Origin: Echiichthys vipera | Taxonomy: Eukaryota; Chordata; Actinopteri; Perciformes; Trachinidae | Reading direction: 5' to 3' | DNA: 64,000 bases | Assembly (NCBI GenBank): GCA_963691815.1 | Contig: OY829646.1 | Coordinates: forward strand, 2,914,001-2,978,000 | In this document: one piece after another, positions 45,990 through 57,839 of the stretch | How the letters are laid out: each line of letters begins with the position of its first letter | Numbering within the stretch: position 1 is the stretch's first letter | Position numbers and translations under genes: made by a program | Notes under the pieces: generated by a model | Database searches by the model: none | What the model saw: only the letters and a program-made list of their open reading frames with translations | Told to the model about the DNA's origin: nothing

Positions 45990-46500
45990 TCCTAGGTGCT
46001 CCAGTGGGGTCACTCTTCTCGTGTCTCCTGTCATCCCGGAATCACCAGGACATTATCTCTTCTTCGTCGTCACTTCTGGTGGAAGACCATGGGTACTGAT
46101 ACTCGGGAGTTTGTCCTGGCCTGCACCGTCTGCGCTCGGGGAAAGACTTCATCGCCCCCCAGCAGGCCTTCTTCACCCTCTCCCGGTACCCGGTCGACCA
46201 TGGTCCCATATCGCCTTGGATTTTGTTACTGGACTTCCCGTTTCCCAAGGTAGAGACACTATTGTCACCATTGTTGACCGTTTTTCTAAGATGGTTCATT
46301 TTGTTCCGCTACCTAAGCTGCTGTCGGCCATGGGGACAGCGCAAATCCTGGTGGACCATGTCTTTCCCCTCCATGGGATACCGGCGGACATCGTTCAGAC
46401 CGCGGTCCCCAATTCACCTCTCGTGTCTGGAAAGCCTTCTGCCAGGCCTTAGGAGCAAAGGTCAGTTTATCGTTGGGGTTCCATCCCCAGTCTAATGGAC
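45990..46500 (+). pseudogene. gypsy integrase fragment
   Basis: HSSRVSCHPGITRTLSLLRR, HFWWKTMGTDTREFVLACTV and CARGK form the H-H-C-C zinc finger. SHIALDFVTGLPVSQGRDTI, VTIVDRFSKMVHFVPLPKL begin the catalytic core with its first Asp. Frameshifts occur at about 46240 and 46400. The core end and C-terminus are truncated before the polypurine tract. Confidence 0.8.
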
Positions 46501-46610
46501 AAACAGAGGGCTACGGTCCAGAGGAGAGGAGCTGGGTATCCAGATCCCTTATCCTAGACCCGTCCCTGATCCAGGCGCTCGTTGGGGGGTGGGGGGGGGG
46601 GGGGGGGTAC

Positions 46611-47055
46611 TGTCAAGAATCAGTTCTGTCAGTACCTTCCTCTCTTCCTTTTTGTGTGAGTTTGTCTCCCTCTGTCTGTGTTTCCCTGCATGTGTGTGTC
46701 TCTCTTGTCTTCTGTCGTCTAGGTCCGGTAGGCGTTTCCCCCGAGCTGCATCATGTTACGCTGATCACCTGGTAGACTACTTATACCCTGAGCTGACAGG
46801 CATGTAGCACCGGACCGTTGTATTCCTTTATTGGTAAAACTATTCCCCCTGGATTGGCATTCCTTTTCCCGTTGTGGTTATCACGCTCCCCATCGTTAAG
46901 TATATTCTAATCATGTTTGTTTTCTGTTTTCTCCGTAGTTTCCCGTGGTCCTGTTTCCTCGTCCGTCTCCCTGACCTTCCGTCGTCTCCTCGTTCCTGTT
47001 TTTCTCTCAACCATCACGTCACCCTTTTTATGCGTTCTCTGTACCGTTCCTGACA
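46611..47055 (+). repeat. gypsy 3' LTR (445 bp)
   Basis: Starts TGTCAAGAATC right after the G-rich tract and ends GTTCCTGACA. TGTCA/TGACA are the short inverted ends of the LTR. The 5' LTR is missing, so no target duplication can be tested. Confidence 0.65.
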
Positions 47056-47327
47056 AATTTACGTGACATCACTCTATACAAGCCGCAAAAATGGCTCAGG
47101 CTCCATCATAGAAGTTTCCATTCCAGTTACTGTAAAAATAGATAATCATATAGAATTGAAAGAAACTACAGGCTAGATAAACATAGGACAGTGGATGTTA
47201 TAGCTCACAGTCCTAGAGAACATTTCATAAGTATATAGTCTCCGAAGCTTAACTGAGATAATGACATCAAGGTTATTTATATTTATATACACTGTATATA
47301 TACACTGTATATATACACTGTATATAT

Positions 47328-47369
<42 letters not shown>

Positions 47370-47640
47370 TGTATATATACAGTAGCCATGTTTCTTTTTA
47401 GGCTTTTAAGTGATTTTGAGCTTACTATATACTCATTTGGATAACTTTGATTTTAGCCAGGAGGTTCAGGAACTCCATCACAAACTTAATCAGCATGTTA
47501 ACATCACACGTATAGATGTTGAAAATGTATTTTGCAAAACAAAAGTCAAAAAAGTCAAAGGATGCTTGATCAAATCCCAAATTCCACTACATTTGTATTA
47601 AATCCTTGCAGACACATGTACCAAAAGTGAAATGGAGGTC
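47056..47640 (+). repeat. LINE segment duplicate, copy 1 (direct repeat of 50481-51000)
   Basis: ttacgtgacatcactctata, ccattccagttactgtaaaa, ggaggttcaggaactccatc, atcacaaacttaatcagcat and gtcaaaggatgcttgatcaa recur in the same order and strand at 50484-50910. An AT microsatellite block (47270-47390) has grown inside it. It ends in the LINE coding part after tgtaccaaaagt. Confidence 0.75.
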
Positions 47641-48002
47641 TGAGATTTGACTCTGCCAAAGTAATGTTGATGTGTATGTTGCTTTTAAATAGTGTTTAAA
47701 ATGTTCCACTGCTCACCTGCTGCGGATTAAAAGTATCAACTGTGTAACTATAATACTGTATGGTAACAGGGTCTGAAAGTAGTGCCTCTGCAGTTGCTCC
47801 ACTTCAGTGTGTATTTATGAGCTTTGTTTTCAGGATAATAGCTTGTCAGGCTGCTGGGCATTTGGACCAGTTGGCCATTTTTCAGACTGTTGGTGTTTCA
47901 GATTAATGCCATCAGACAGCCTGCACTTGTTTCACTTGCATTCGCCAAAGTGCAACTGACTCACTAACGTCTGACAACTAAAAGTCCCCGGCCCAAGACC
48001 TC
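47641..48002. other. intergenic, nothing recognised
   Basis: No coding or terminal-repeat signal. Confidence 0.5.
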
Positions 48003-48592
48003 AGTGTGATCACACTGTCCTCCCGGACCACGACCCGGACTTTAGGGTACTTGTCCCCCCTCCCTCTCCCCCCCGCGCCCCAGCCCCGTTTGTACTCACA
48101 CTACCTGGGCCTCGGCCAGTGCTTCTTGCTGTCCATACGCAATCACGCCGTAACACGTCACACGCATTGATCGCGTGTGTGTGGCTTTGTTGACAAATCT
48201 TTCCACAGACCTCGGAGTTTTTGTGCGTCTTGTCGACTGTTTTTGAATATTTTCATCCGACCAAATCTGCAGTAAACACAACGTGAACCTTTCACCACCA
48301 TTGTTGTTGTTGTTAAATGTCCGCGCATGGTCTGTCCTTCTATTTACATGTCCGAACAGGCGGACATAACGCTACTGCCGTAGGGCTCGTGCTCGTGCGC
48401 GTGCATGTGCGCACGCTCGTGCTCGTACATGTGCAAACGGCTCCGCTAAAGCCCACCTATTTCAAGCGGGCCGTGGCGGCCCAGCTGGCCCCAGTTGAGC
48501 GCGGAGCGGGTGCGCTCACACTACTTAAAGGTACTAGGCTTTAGCTGAAAAACCGGTTTTGGCCGAGGCCAAAAGGATAGTGTGAGCACGCT
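48003..48592 (-). mobile_element. Harbinger-like element E with Myb/trihelix exon
   Basis: An inverted homologue of 63321-63906. On its minus strand the order of sub-sequences is the same (gtttactgcagatttggtcg, gacaagacgcacaaaaactc, gtgacgtgttacggcgtgat, cccaggtagtgtgagtac). The ends (gtgatcacactgtcc and, antisense, gcgtgctcacactatcc) are degenerate versions of the other copy's ends. No transposase. Target duplication not clear. Confidence 0.65.
48150..48285 (-). pseudogene. Myb/SANT (trihelix) exon of element E
   Basis: The minus strand reads CLLQIWSDENIQKQ, then frameshifts (one base lost) so that DKTHKNSEV lies in the next frame, then ERFVNKA in the first frame again. It matches the Myb_DNA-bind_4 consensus C.L..IW.DE.IQ..L.......VY..I. 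Not a host gene. Confidence 0.6.
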
Positions 48593-48600
48593 AGTTCTGA

Positions 48601-49969
48601 GTTTGATGTCAAAAGACTGTCAAAGTTTTGACTTCAAATAAAAAAAGGAAGCTCTTGATAGACTCTTTGGTGGGGCCTGTCAGCAGCCGCATGCTACCAG
48701 ACAGGGGGGTCAGGACTCAGCAGCAAGAGACATGGCTGGTGGACAGCTTGCTCCAGAATCACCCCAGGATGAAGCCTGGTATCCTGCTCCTTCTAATGCA
48801 ATACATTCATGTTTAATTTCTGTTAAGACTGTTACTAAATAGTTTTGTTAGTGGCCAACTAATTTTTATTTTTATTGTTTAGTTATTGACCAACTATGTA
48901 CTTTGCCGGCGTTATTGCCTAGGTCTATGCACAACTCAAACTTTGTTTGGACCCCTCGTTACTGTCATCTCTGCCAGCTTACTGGGTCAGGGCTCTCAAG
49001 TGTTACGCATTGAGCGTGACATACACTCTTTTCTCTCCCGCCACATATATTTCTTATTCAGAAAAACAATTTCTAATAAACTGCCATAAATCACCACATT
49101 GACGTGTTTTGCTGGAATAAATCAATGGGCTCCTTCCTTTTGAATTGTATTTGTAATCGACTTGAATGGACTTTACTATGGAGAGGAGCTGGTACAGGGG
49201 CCATTAGGTAAGTCTTTAAAACACTCTTTTAATAAACTCTGGTGTGACAAAGAGCGCATCGTCACCAGTTTTGCACACACTTTAGACTGAGTGTGATTAC
49301 AGATGCACTTTAATAATTGCAGATGCTTTAAGAAGAGCAACAGCACTTTATTGGATATTTGCACAATACATTTTAACACATTGCTTTTTGTACATTTGTA
49401 TTGAAATGTTTACCATATGTATTGAATGTTTGTGGCCATGTTTGTTGTCCTTTGTTGGGTCTTGGGGTTTGCAGTGTGGGCCGCGCAGCTCAACCTGGAG
49501 CAGAGGGACATGGGGTTAAACGTGCAGATGAAATGTGTTAGTTGCTTAATTGAGAAGCTAAGAATGGGTATTGTGTAGCTCCATAAGTGTGTGGGGAATA
49601 AATCAAGAGTGTTGTGTACTCACCAGTCTGTTGTCTTCAGGGTGTGCAGGCAAAAGGCTTCCCTAGGAAACGGACGCCGCTTATATAGTTCCGGGAGCAG
49701 CCAAATGTAAATTTGTGTGGGGATGGTAAATGTGTGCATTGTATTTTAGTGGAGGTAATATGAAGTGTATTGGTGTATTTTCTGTTAGTGGACATAGAGT
49801 AGGATGTATATAGGTCACAGATGATGTGGTGTATATACAGAAATAAAAACAATGGTGGGTTAAACATGTTTTAGGCAGGGGATCCCCGGGAAAGGATTCT
49901 TCCAAGGTAATGGGTTGACACCCTATAAACAGGCGCCATTTTGCCTGTGAAGTTTTTTTTTTGCTGTAT
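48601..49969. other. intergenic, nothing firmly recognised
   Basis: 49640-49950 (gggagcagccaaatgtaaat, ggggatccccgggaaagg) has an LTR-like composition but no partner or matched ends. The rest is AT-rich single-copy-looking DNA. Confidence 0.4.
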
Positions 49970-50330
49970 CATCCAGCTCTAATTGTGGTCATTCTCACAT
50001 CTGGTTTCACTAACTACGTTGTTGGTGCTTTGGTTAATGTGTACTACTGCAGAGTTTTGGTGTTATTTGGAGCAGTATTAGTGGTTAAAAAAGACGTTTT
50101 AATGCATCCAACTCGCCGCCCTGAGCTAATCCGTCTTAGCCACAGCAGGCTGTTGGCAGCTGTTAGCGAATGTCCCAGATTTCTACGTTAATTGTTCAAA
50201 CACGAAAACATTATCTCAATGGCTTATTTGATGACTGAATTTGCAGAAAAAGAACTGGAATTTCACTTTAAAGAGTGTGTGAGGTGGCCAATAGAGGCAC
50301 TATTACGAAAGTGCTTCTCTGGAAAAAAAA
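49970..50330. repeat. dispersed repeat, inverted partner of 10400-10830
   Basis: acgttgttggtgctttg, gcagtattagtggttaaa and aatggcttattt match the minus strand of the intron-10 copy. Confidence 0.6.
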
Positions 50331-50480
50331 AAAAGGTTTTCATGTGTGGTTATATGATGTATACTTTTTTTCCCGATTGCCAAAAACAATTTTCAATAGC
50401 CAAACATCTTGTTTGTGATTTAAATGCATTCCTGTGAGATTCTATTTCTGGTGTCTTTATGATCTTATAGCTATCTATAC

Positions 50481-52230
50481 ATTTATGTGACATCACTCTA
50501 TACAAGCAGCAAGAATGTCTCAGGCTCCATTATAGCAGTTTCCATTCCAGTTACTTTAAAAATAGATAATAATCATGTAGAATTGAAAGAAACTACAGGC
50601 TTATGTATTAACGTCATGTGCTTAACCTTAAGATGAACATAGGACAGTGCATGTTATAGCTCACAGTCCTAGAGAACATTTCATAATAATATAATATACT
50701 GTATATATACAGCAGCCCTGTTTCTTTTTAGGGTTTTAAGTGATTTTGAGCTTACCATATACTCATTTTGATAACTTTGATTTTAGCCAGGAGGTTCAGG
50801 AACTCCATCACAAACTTAACAATCAGCATGTTAACATCACATGTAGAGATGTTGAAAATGTATTTTGCAAAACAAAAGTCAAAAAAGTCAAAGGATGCTT
50901 GATCAAATCTTGTACAAAAGAGCTGAGTCCCATAATCCACTACATTTGTAATAAATCCTTGCAGACACCACATGTACCAAAAGTCTGGAAGGATGCTGTA
51001 GAGGTCCCGGTCGCCAAAACTAGTTGCCCTAAAATCTGTAATGATTTTAGACCTGTTGCTCTGACCAATTTTAATGAAAAACTTTAGAATCACTGAAAAC
51101 GCACTTGATCCTATGCAGTTCGCCTACAGGCCATGCAGGGGAGCAGCGGATGCCACATTCAGTCACCTTGCTTGAATCTGGAAGGAAGTGGGTCTCATGC
51201 TAGGATCCTTTTTATTCACTTTTCATCTGCTTTTAATACCATTCACCCCCACGTCCTGGCCAAGCGCCTTTTAGAACAATTTGATCTCAATTCTAATCTT
51301 GTAGGTTGGATTTTGGAATTTTTTAACTAACAGGACACATAGAGTGAGGGTGAGCGCCACAGACTCCCCATAAGGATGCATACTTTCACCTCTTCTGTTC
51401 ATCCTTTACACAAACATGTGCCAGAGCAATTATCAAAATAGGACAATTATTAAGTATGCAGATGATTCTGTGATTGTGAGTCAGCTCCAGAAAAACCCTA
51501 TAGTTCATGAATTTGTGCAGTGGTGTGAAGGATCACATCTTCAACTTAACATATCCAAAACAAAGGATACTTTCATCGATTGTAGAAAACAAACCTACAC
51601 ACATGATGCCACAACCATAAAAGGTCTGTCAGTGAAATGTGTGAAATCCTACAAATACCTTGGGATTATTGATTTTAAACAGAATTTTCAAGGAAACTGA
51701 AGCTGTGTGTAAAAAAGGACAACAGCGTTTGCATTATTTGACAAAATTGTCCTCTTTTCATATCGAAAAAACCCTGATGATCCTATTTTATCATGCTTTT
51801 ACTAAATCCATTTGAAGCTTTTTTGGTGTCATGGTTGGGAAGCCTCACTTTGAAGAACAAGAACTCTTTGAACCAAATAGTGAAATGGTCAGGTGAGCTG
51901 ATGGGCGAGTCCCAGCTGAACTCCTCTTCCATGTACACCAAACAGTTACAGCGGATAGCCGCGACCATTGTAGATGACAGTTCACATCCCCTGCATAGTG
52001 AGTTCCAGCTTCTTCCCTCTGCTCAGAGGTTTATAGTCCCAAGCTGTAGAATGAAACGTTACAAAAACAGCTCTGTTCCAGCTGAATTTCACACTGGGAA
52101 ACGAGCTGTAGTTGCACAAAACTGCACAAGTCGCTTTTGTCTCTTATTTTTTATTTAAAGATTGGTTGGTTATTTTAGCTCATTGCTTTATTCTCATTTT
52201 ACTGAAGTGTTTTTATGTATTTTATTTACT

Positions 52231-52273
<43 letters not shown>

Positions 52274-52445
52274 TGTGTGCCATACATTTTTATGTTTTTA
52301 TATTTTTAATTTAGTTTGTTTTTATTCCATGCTTTTATTTTATTGATTGCAGCACTTTGTTGATTCTTATCTGTTCCAGCTGCTGGAACTCAATTTCAAT
52401 TTCAATTTCCCTGCCAAAGGATCAATAAAGAGAAGTCTAAGGCTA
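50481..52445 (+). pseudogene. L2/Rex1-type LINE: reverse transcriptase C-terminal half and tail
   Basis: 50780-51085 encodes SQEVQELHHKLNNQHVNITC... KVWKDAVEVPVAKTSCPKIC, NDFRPVALTN, the start of the reverse transcriptase. 51133-51330 carries DPFYSLFI/ FSSAFNTIHPHVLAKRLL. 51416-51700 carries IIKYADDSVIVSQLQKNPIV (the YADD box) and VKCVKSYKYLGIIDF. 51793-52130 carries FLVSWLGSLTLKNKNSLNQI, HPLHSEFQLLPSAQRFIVPS, CRMKRYKNSSVP. There are frameshifts between the pieces. It ends with caataaagagaagtctaagg and a ctaagt tandem tail (52424-52455). 5' truncated. Confidence 0.8.
52233..52271. repeat. (AT)n microsatellite
   Basis: AT run inside the 3' UTR of the LINE. Confidence 0.95.
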
Positions 52446-52455
52446 AGTCTAAGTC

Positions 52456-54596
52456 TGGACTAATGTGGCTTTTCCTTTTTAGTTTAGGTCAAAGCTCAAT
52501 ATGCAAATTGATTTACTACATTGGTAAACAAATTTATTGGTTTGACTCTAATAATATGTTTTATGGCTCAAGGATTTTAATCAAACCTATCCTGATGATA
52601 CTTCATTGGTTTGTCCATCTCAAACACTAAAGAGAGGCACACTGCATTGCATGTCTTCCTTTAAGGTCAGTCCTGACCTTTCTTTGGATTAGTGTTATTA
52701 TGAATGGAAATGAAGCGGAACAGTACTGATCTGCTGGAATAGCAACAGATAACAAAAAACTGTCCTGAAATCAGTCCGGACTCTCAGCCTCTCCATTATT
52801 CTAACCCTCCTGCTAAAGCCAGCAGGTTTCCTTTAAAAAGGGCTTTCAGTGAAGCAGATAATGTGGTCTGCGGTGTAAAAGGATACTTAATGACACCGCA
52901 CAGAGAGGAAAACTAAAGTGCAGACACTGCAATGTTAAAACTGTTGGATTCAAACTGTCTATGAGCTGTCACTATTGCTCCAGTTGCTCCAGTCGTCGTA
53001 TTCTCTAACTGTCCTGTGGAACATAAGTCAAGTTCAGCTCTGCTCTGCTCAGCATTACACTGTCATACTCTGGTCGATGTCTCCATTCTCTGCATTAATG
53101 ACAACAGTGACAATGTTGCAAAAAAAATCTTTGCTGGAAAGTCGTGGTCCTGCCTGAAGCAGTTCGGACCAACTTTAGTCCTGGGTGAAAAACACGGTGC
53201 TCTCATTTATTTGAATGGAGCCAGTCTAAGATTAAGGCCCAATCCCACTTCTCATTTGTACCCCTCGGCTCAGGTGATCTTTGGTTTCACTCAGTCTGAC
53301 AGAACTTATTTATTTTTTAAATACAATATGTTCCGACCCAAGGCCGCTTGCAGACACCTCTAAAAAATAATCAATCACCCCATGTTCTATGATAGTGCGC
53401 CATATATTGGGCCTCTTCGCAATTGCAGACTTTGAAGAGGAGAAGGAGGAAGAAGAAAATTGACGAGGAAGAAGAGGAAGAAAAAGAAGGAAATGGAGCA
53501 AGAAGAAGAAGAAGAAGAAGAAGACCATAATATAAAAAATATCTTTGAAATCATATGATCTGATCCACACAGCGCCTGAGTAGGCCTTTTCCTGTTTACC
53601 CTGCATCATCTGGGAGTCAAACTCATAACCTTAGACACCAGGTCTAAGTCATGATCTTGAGCTAACTGCTGTTGAGAAAACTCAGCTGGTTCCAGTTTAC
53701 ACTACGACTGAGGCCTTTACCAGGGTGACATGTACAGGCAGAGTTCAAACTGCTGTCAAATATTTTGTTATCAAGTCAACAGTCTGAGATTGTATGTATT
53801 CATCTAGACAACATCAAGATGTTTGTAATTTCTTTTCAAAAACCGATGTTTAAAGATGCTATGATGGCAAAAGCCAATTCAGGAAGCTCTCAAAAATTCA
53901 ATTTCTGAGGTACAATTCTGAAACGTACCCCATTACTTCTGCCATGGCATCAAAATGGTGTTTTTTTTTAACGTCATTGTCTTTTAACAGAAAACACACT
54001 TTGATGCTCAGCTGCTAACGTTTTAAACTTTAGCAGCTGAGCTGCTCAGCCCCTAGTTTAATTTTTTTAATCCAATTCAAAACAGGAATAATTACAAATG
54101 ATAGTCAATAGTTGTACTAGCGATTTCACACACCACTGCACAAGTAATGACCTCAAAACACATCTAAACATTATACAAGGTTGTCAAAGCAGGTTTGTGC
54201 TAGTCAATCCTCACAAAGACACTTCAGAACATCAGTCACTGCAAGCATCATCCAGACCAGCACCGCCTGGATCACAGCATGCACTAACAAATGAAGAACT
54301 GTTGCCAGTGCAGTGCAGTGCAGAGAGAGAAGTCAGCCAGTCAGAGAGAATCTGAATGCTTCTTACCTGCCTCCCTCATATCCTGCAGGGCTGCTGAAGG
54401 CAGGACAGCACCCGGTGTGTTCCGAGGAACCGCTATGAAAAACAGGGAGGGGAGGGAGATGGCGAGACAGGTGAGGAGTTGAGAGAAAGCTGGCAGGTTA
54501 AAGGAAAGCTGCATCCCTTCTCTGCAGAGCAGAGCAGAGCAGGGTGCTGCACACTTCCCTGCCCCTGCTCCACTCTCAATCCCTCTGTGCGCAGCT
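52456..54596. other. intergenic, nothing recognised apart from a GAA run
   Basis: No protein, terminal repeat or RNA feature recognised. A purine-rich (GAA/GAG)n tract lies at 53438-53525. Confidence 0.5.
53438..53525. repeat. (GAA)n/(GAG)n purine tract
   Basis: Imperfect gaagag run ending in nine uninterrupted gaa units (53498-53524). Confidence 0.9.
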
Positions 54597-54597
54597 G

Positions 54598-54633
<36 letters not shown>

Positions 54634-54765
54634 TGTGTGTGTGTGCGCGCGTGCGTGTACGTGTGTGTGTGTTAACAAGAAAAATGCCTGTGAGTGTGTG
54701 TTAACAAGAAAAATGTGTGTGTGTGTTTGTTAACAAGAAAAATCTGTGTGTGTATGTATGGCATC
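54597..54765. repeat. (GT)n with three-copy gttaacaagaaaaat minisatellite
   Basis: GT run interrupted three times (about 54671, 54700, 54729) by the same 15-base unit, which makes an array with a unit of about 29 bases. Confidence 0.9.
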
Positions 54766-55040
54766 ACATTCTGAGCGGTAATAGAGAGCTAAATTCACGT
54801 TGTACATCTTTACTTCTTCAAGGAGGTCTTGTGAAAAAAAACAGTGAGTAAAATTAGAGAACAGTGTTCACTGTGTCAGAAGAGAAGATTTCAACCATGT
54901 TTTCTTCTCTAGGATTCAAAAAAGGACAGGAAGTGTAGAGGCCACAGCTTTGAATGACTTCAGCACATCTGCGCCCACAGGACATCACTAGTTTCTCACA
55001 CTGCTCTGGTTTGATCTTGGTCAATTCTGACTCAAACTCT

Positions 55041-55098
55041 AGCTAGTTGTCAGGATTAGCATCATTAGCATGCTAACTCCGTCATTTCGAACTGGGCT
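55041..55098. repeat. fragment of repeat R
   Basis: ctagttgtcaggattagcat and catgctaactcc form the reverse complement of 18785-18835. Confidence 0.6.
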
Positions 55099-55409
55099 GT
55101 GAAGAATTAAAAATCATTGTGTGAAGTATCATAATCATGTGTTAGTATGTGTATTAGTAATGATCAATAAGAGTGTGATAATCAATGATTGAAGAATTAA
55201 TAATCATATGTTAGCGTGTGTATTAGTAATGATTAATAAGAATGTGATAAGTGTGATTATTAGGTATGATCATTTAAAGTGTGATAGTGATTATAGGTTC
55301 AAGCTCAAACTTTTCTGCTTCCAGCAAAGCACACAAACTTTTGACTCAATCTGTATTTGCTTTCTCTGCACAGGAACAAGTCAAGGTCACAAAGACAAAG
55401 AACTAGTCA

Positions 55410-56297
55410 GTTCTCACCAGTGACGTGCAGTCAGGGGAGGCAGGTGAGGCTGTGCCTCCCCTGTCATCATGAGAGGAAAAAGAAACGAAATAATAAAACA
55501 ACACAAGTATTAATATTTGTCCTCTGGACTATGATTTTAGTGTGGTTCTTAATATGTTTTGACCGTTTTTATAGTAAAAATTGCAGAAAATTCTGTATCT
55601 CCTGCTAAAATAAGTCTCATCGGAGACGAGAGGTGAGGCACGGACAGCGCAGCCTCCCTCCAGATTGCGCAATCACTCCCAAACTGGATTGAGCGCGTGC
55701 AGAGGGCGCGTGCTTGTTCCCATTTCTGTGTATGTTTCCAATATGATGGTTGAGGACACTTTTATGTAATAAAAGTATGCGTCTTCTTTTCCACGGTGTT
55801 CAGTAATGTATTTTACGTATGTGTGTAATATTTACATCTTATTGATGTGACATAAATCCACAGGGAAAATGCTGCCCTGAGGCAGGCAGTACCTCTGCCT
55901 CAAGTTAGGCGGCGATAGTGAGCAGCCTGATAGCCAGCAGCCAGGTCACGGTGAACTCTGACCTGTGTGCATAAAGTAAACACAGAAGTGTGCTGTGCGA
56001 TGCTGTAGAGCTTAGAGACAAGCTGTCATTTCTCCCCCTGAAAATGGAGGATTTGATTTCTAAACTGAGACATTTTTCAAAGCTGGACTTTCAGTCACAG
56101 CAAGAAGTCATGTACAAGTAAAGGTCAGATACACTGCATTATATAGTTGCACTGGTGTTTTAAAATGGTTTTCAGCCTCCTATTCGCTCCTATGCTCTCA
56201 TCCTATTCTATTGGCATCCTACTGTATGTTTGTAAATCTGACTTGTGAGTCAGTGCCTCCCCAACCCTCACCCTCACTGCACGTCACTGGTTCTCAC
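55410..56297 (+). mobile_element. non-autonomous hAT, 872 bp, perfect 8-bp target duplication
   Basis: Element 55418-56289. The ends CAGTGACGTGCAGT and ACTGCACGTCACTG are exact inverted repeats of 14 bases. Flanked by gttctcac at 55410-55417 and 56290-56297. Near 56045 a short ATG frame (MEDLISKLRHFSKLDFQSQQ, then EVMYK and a stop) looks like the first codons of an hAT transposase, so this is probably an internal-deletion derivative. Confidence 0.9.
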
Positions 56298-56769
56298 ACA
56301 AGGAATCTGGCAGATAGCGTAAGAGTTAGGAGATTTGCTGTCCGTGTTTTGTTTCCTTCACAGATAAAAAGGAAGACTCCTGTGGACACAGAGGGAACCC
56401 CTACGTGCGGGTGTCGAAATGAAGGCGTGCTGACGGCTGTTTCAAAAATACACATATGCATGCACAAGCAGACACATAGCCACGCCTTTGTAACAAGCAT
56501 TAATGCTGGAGCTTTTAGAATAGATATCAGAACTTCTTGACTCTAATCACGGGTACTGTGTGTTCACAGTTACTCTAGATAGAGAATAGAACATTTCTCC
56601 AGACGTCTGTATCATTCCGATGTTCTCCTGCTAATAAATGCCTGCTGGCGCACTAAACTACCAACGACTCTGCTGACTCCAGGAAGCCTCCTGTAGAATT
56701 TGAATTACGCAATATATATACTCTGTGAGGTCCTTCTGATGTGACTAACGTATTGTGTGTAAAATTCCT

Positions 56770-57310
56770 ACAGCTGCGGTCATTCGTGTGGTGGTGCTAC
56801 TATAAATGACAAGATGGTTTTCTCTTTGATCAACTGTACCAACAGATGCTTTAGGAACACACCGTGTTAATGTTAGCTCTGTTATGCTAATTAAATAGCC
56901 GCACTTGCACCATGACTTGAATACAGACTGCTATCTATGACACATACACTAGATGCTAATCTGGAGCAGCAGGAGGATTTGAGCGGTGTTTTATAGTCTA
57001 TGGTCATGGTACTGTGTTGAATATCAGTTTAAATCAGAGATCATAAATGCTGGCTGCACTCCACTCCAGGAGCCAGTGTTTTTCCACTAGAGACTGACGC
57101 AGGAGTGCCTCTACTTGACTCGCTGAGCCGGTGTCATCTCCGCTAGAGACACAGAGTGCCATGGGTCTACCCTCTAAAAAAATCCTGTTCCTGTTTTTTT
57201 TAAACTGCCACCCGGTCCCGGTAAAAAGTTTCAACAGTGACTCCCACTCCTGTTTATGTAGCAGTGGAAAACGGACCTCGACGGAGACGCTACGTCCATT
57301 TTTTGTACAG
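56770..57310. repeat. dispersed repeat R, copy 2 (uninterrupted)
   Basis: The inverted homologue of 17180-17622 plus 18743-18778. At 56807-56820 it is continuous where copy 1 carries the 1121-bp Harbinger-like element. Confidence 0.7.
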
Positions 57311-57363
57311 TCTATGGTCCTTCCCCAGTCCTACGCCCAACATAATGTTTCCATCAGACTCAA

Positions 57364-57835
57364 ATAAATTGAACGTCCTCTAATCACTGAAGTCACTCTG
57401 GACCAGTTCTCCTCTGTCCACACAACATGCTCCTCAGCAAAGGCAAGTCTAGCCTTTTGAGTCTTTCTGCTGATGAGAGGTTTGGTCACTGCAGAGTGGG
57501 CTTTCACTCCAAAAAGTCTTAAAAGACGAGACATTTTGTGCAGAGACAGATCCTTGCCCTGTTCAGCACTGAACTGACGAGAATCTCCAGCTGCAGTGTT
57601 GAACTTATTCTCCACTGAGAGTCTTCACATAATCCTCTCCTCCATCCTTCTCTTCTCCTTCTTTTTGAGGGACTTAAATTAATCTATGTCCTCAGTTTCA
57701 ATCTTCTTGAAATCACTGACTGTGAACGCCCAACCTCTCTCTGATGGCTGAGGGTCATCCCTTTGGCCTTCATCTGGACAACCTGCTGTCTCAGGGTTTC
57801 AGTCCCCTTAGAGCAGCTGCCATCTTACAAAGTAA
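57364..57835 (-). pseudogene. Tc1-type transposase fragment
   Basis: On the minus strand, 57615-57380 reads HKMSRLLRLFGVKAHSAVTK, PLISRKTQKARLAFAEEHVV, WTEENWSRV in one frame. This is the region before the first catalytic Asp of Tc1 transposases. Upstream (to about 57830) the N-terminal DNA-binding part is frameshifted. The C-terminal DDE end is missing. No inverted ends found. Confidence 0.75.
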
Positions 57836-57839
57836 CCAG

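Larger units (their letters stand above)
44994..47055 (+). mobile_element. Ty3/gypsy retrotransposon remnant: pol plus 3' LTR
   Basis: 5' truncated. In order: reverse transcriptase from 44994, RNase H (about 45480-45830), integrase zinc finger (about 46000-46150), integrase core start (about 46180-46480), a G-rich polypurine tract (46584-46607), then the 3' LTR. The frames are broken in several places. gag, protease and the 5' LTR are absent. Confidence 0.85.

Noticed and set aside
49176..49379. 67-codon minus-strand frame
   Set aside because: No recognisable motif, no splice context, and composition like its flanks.
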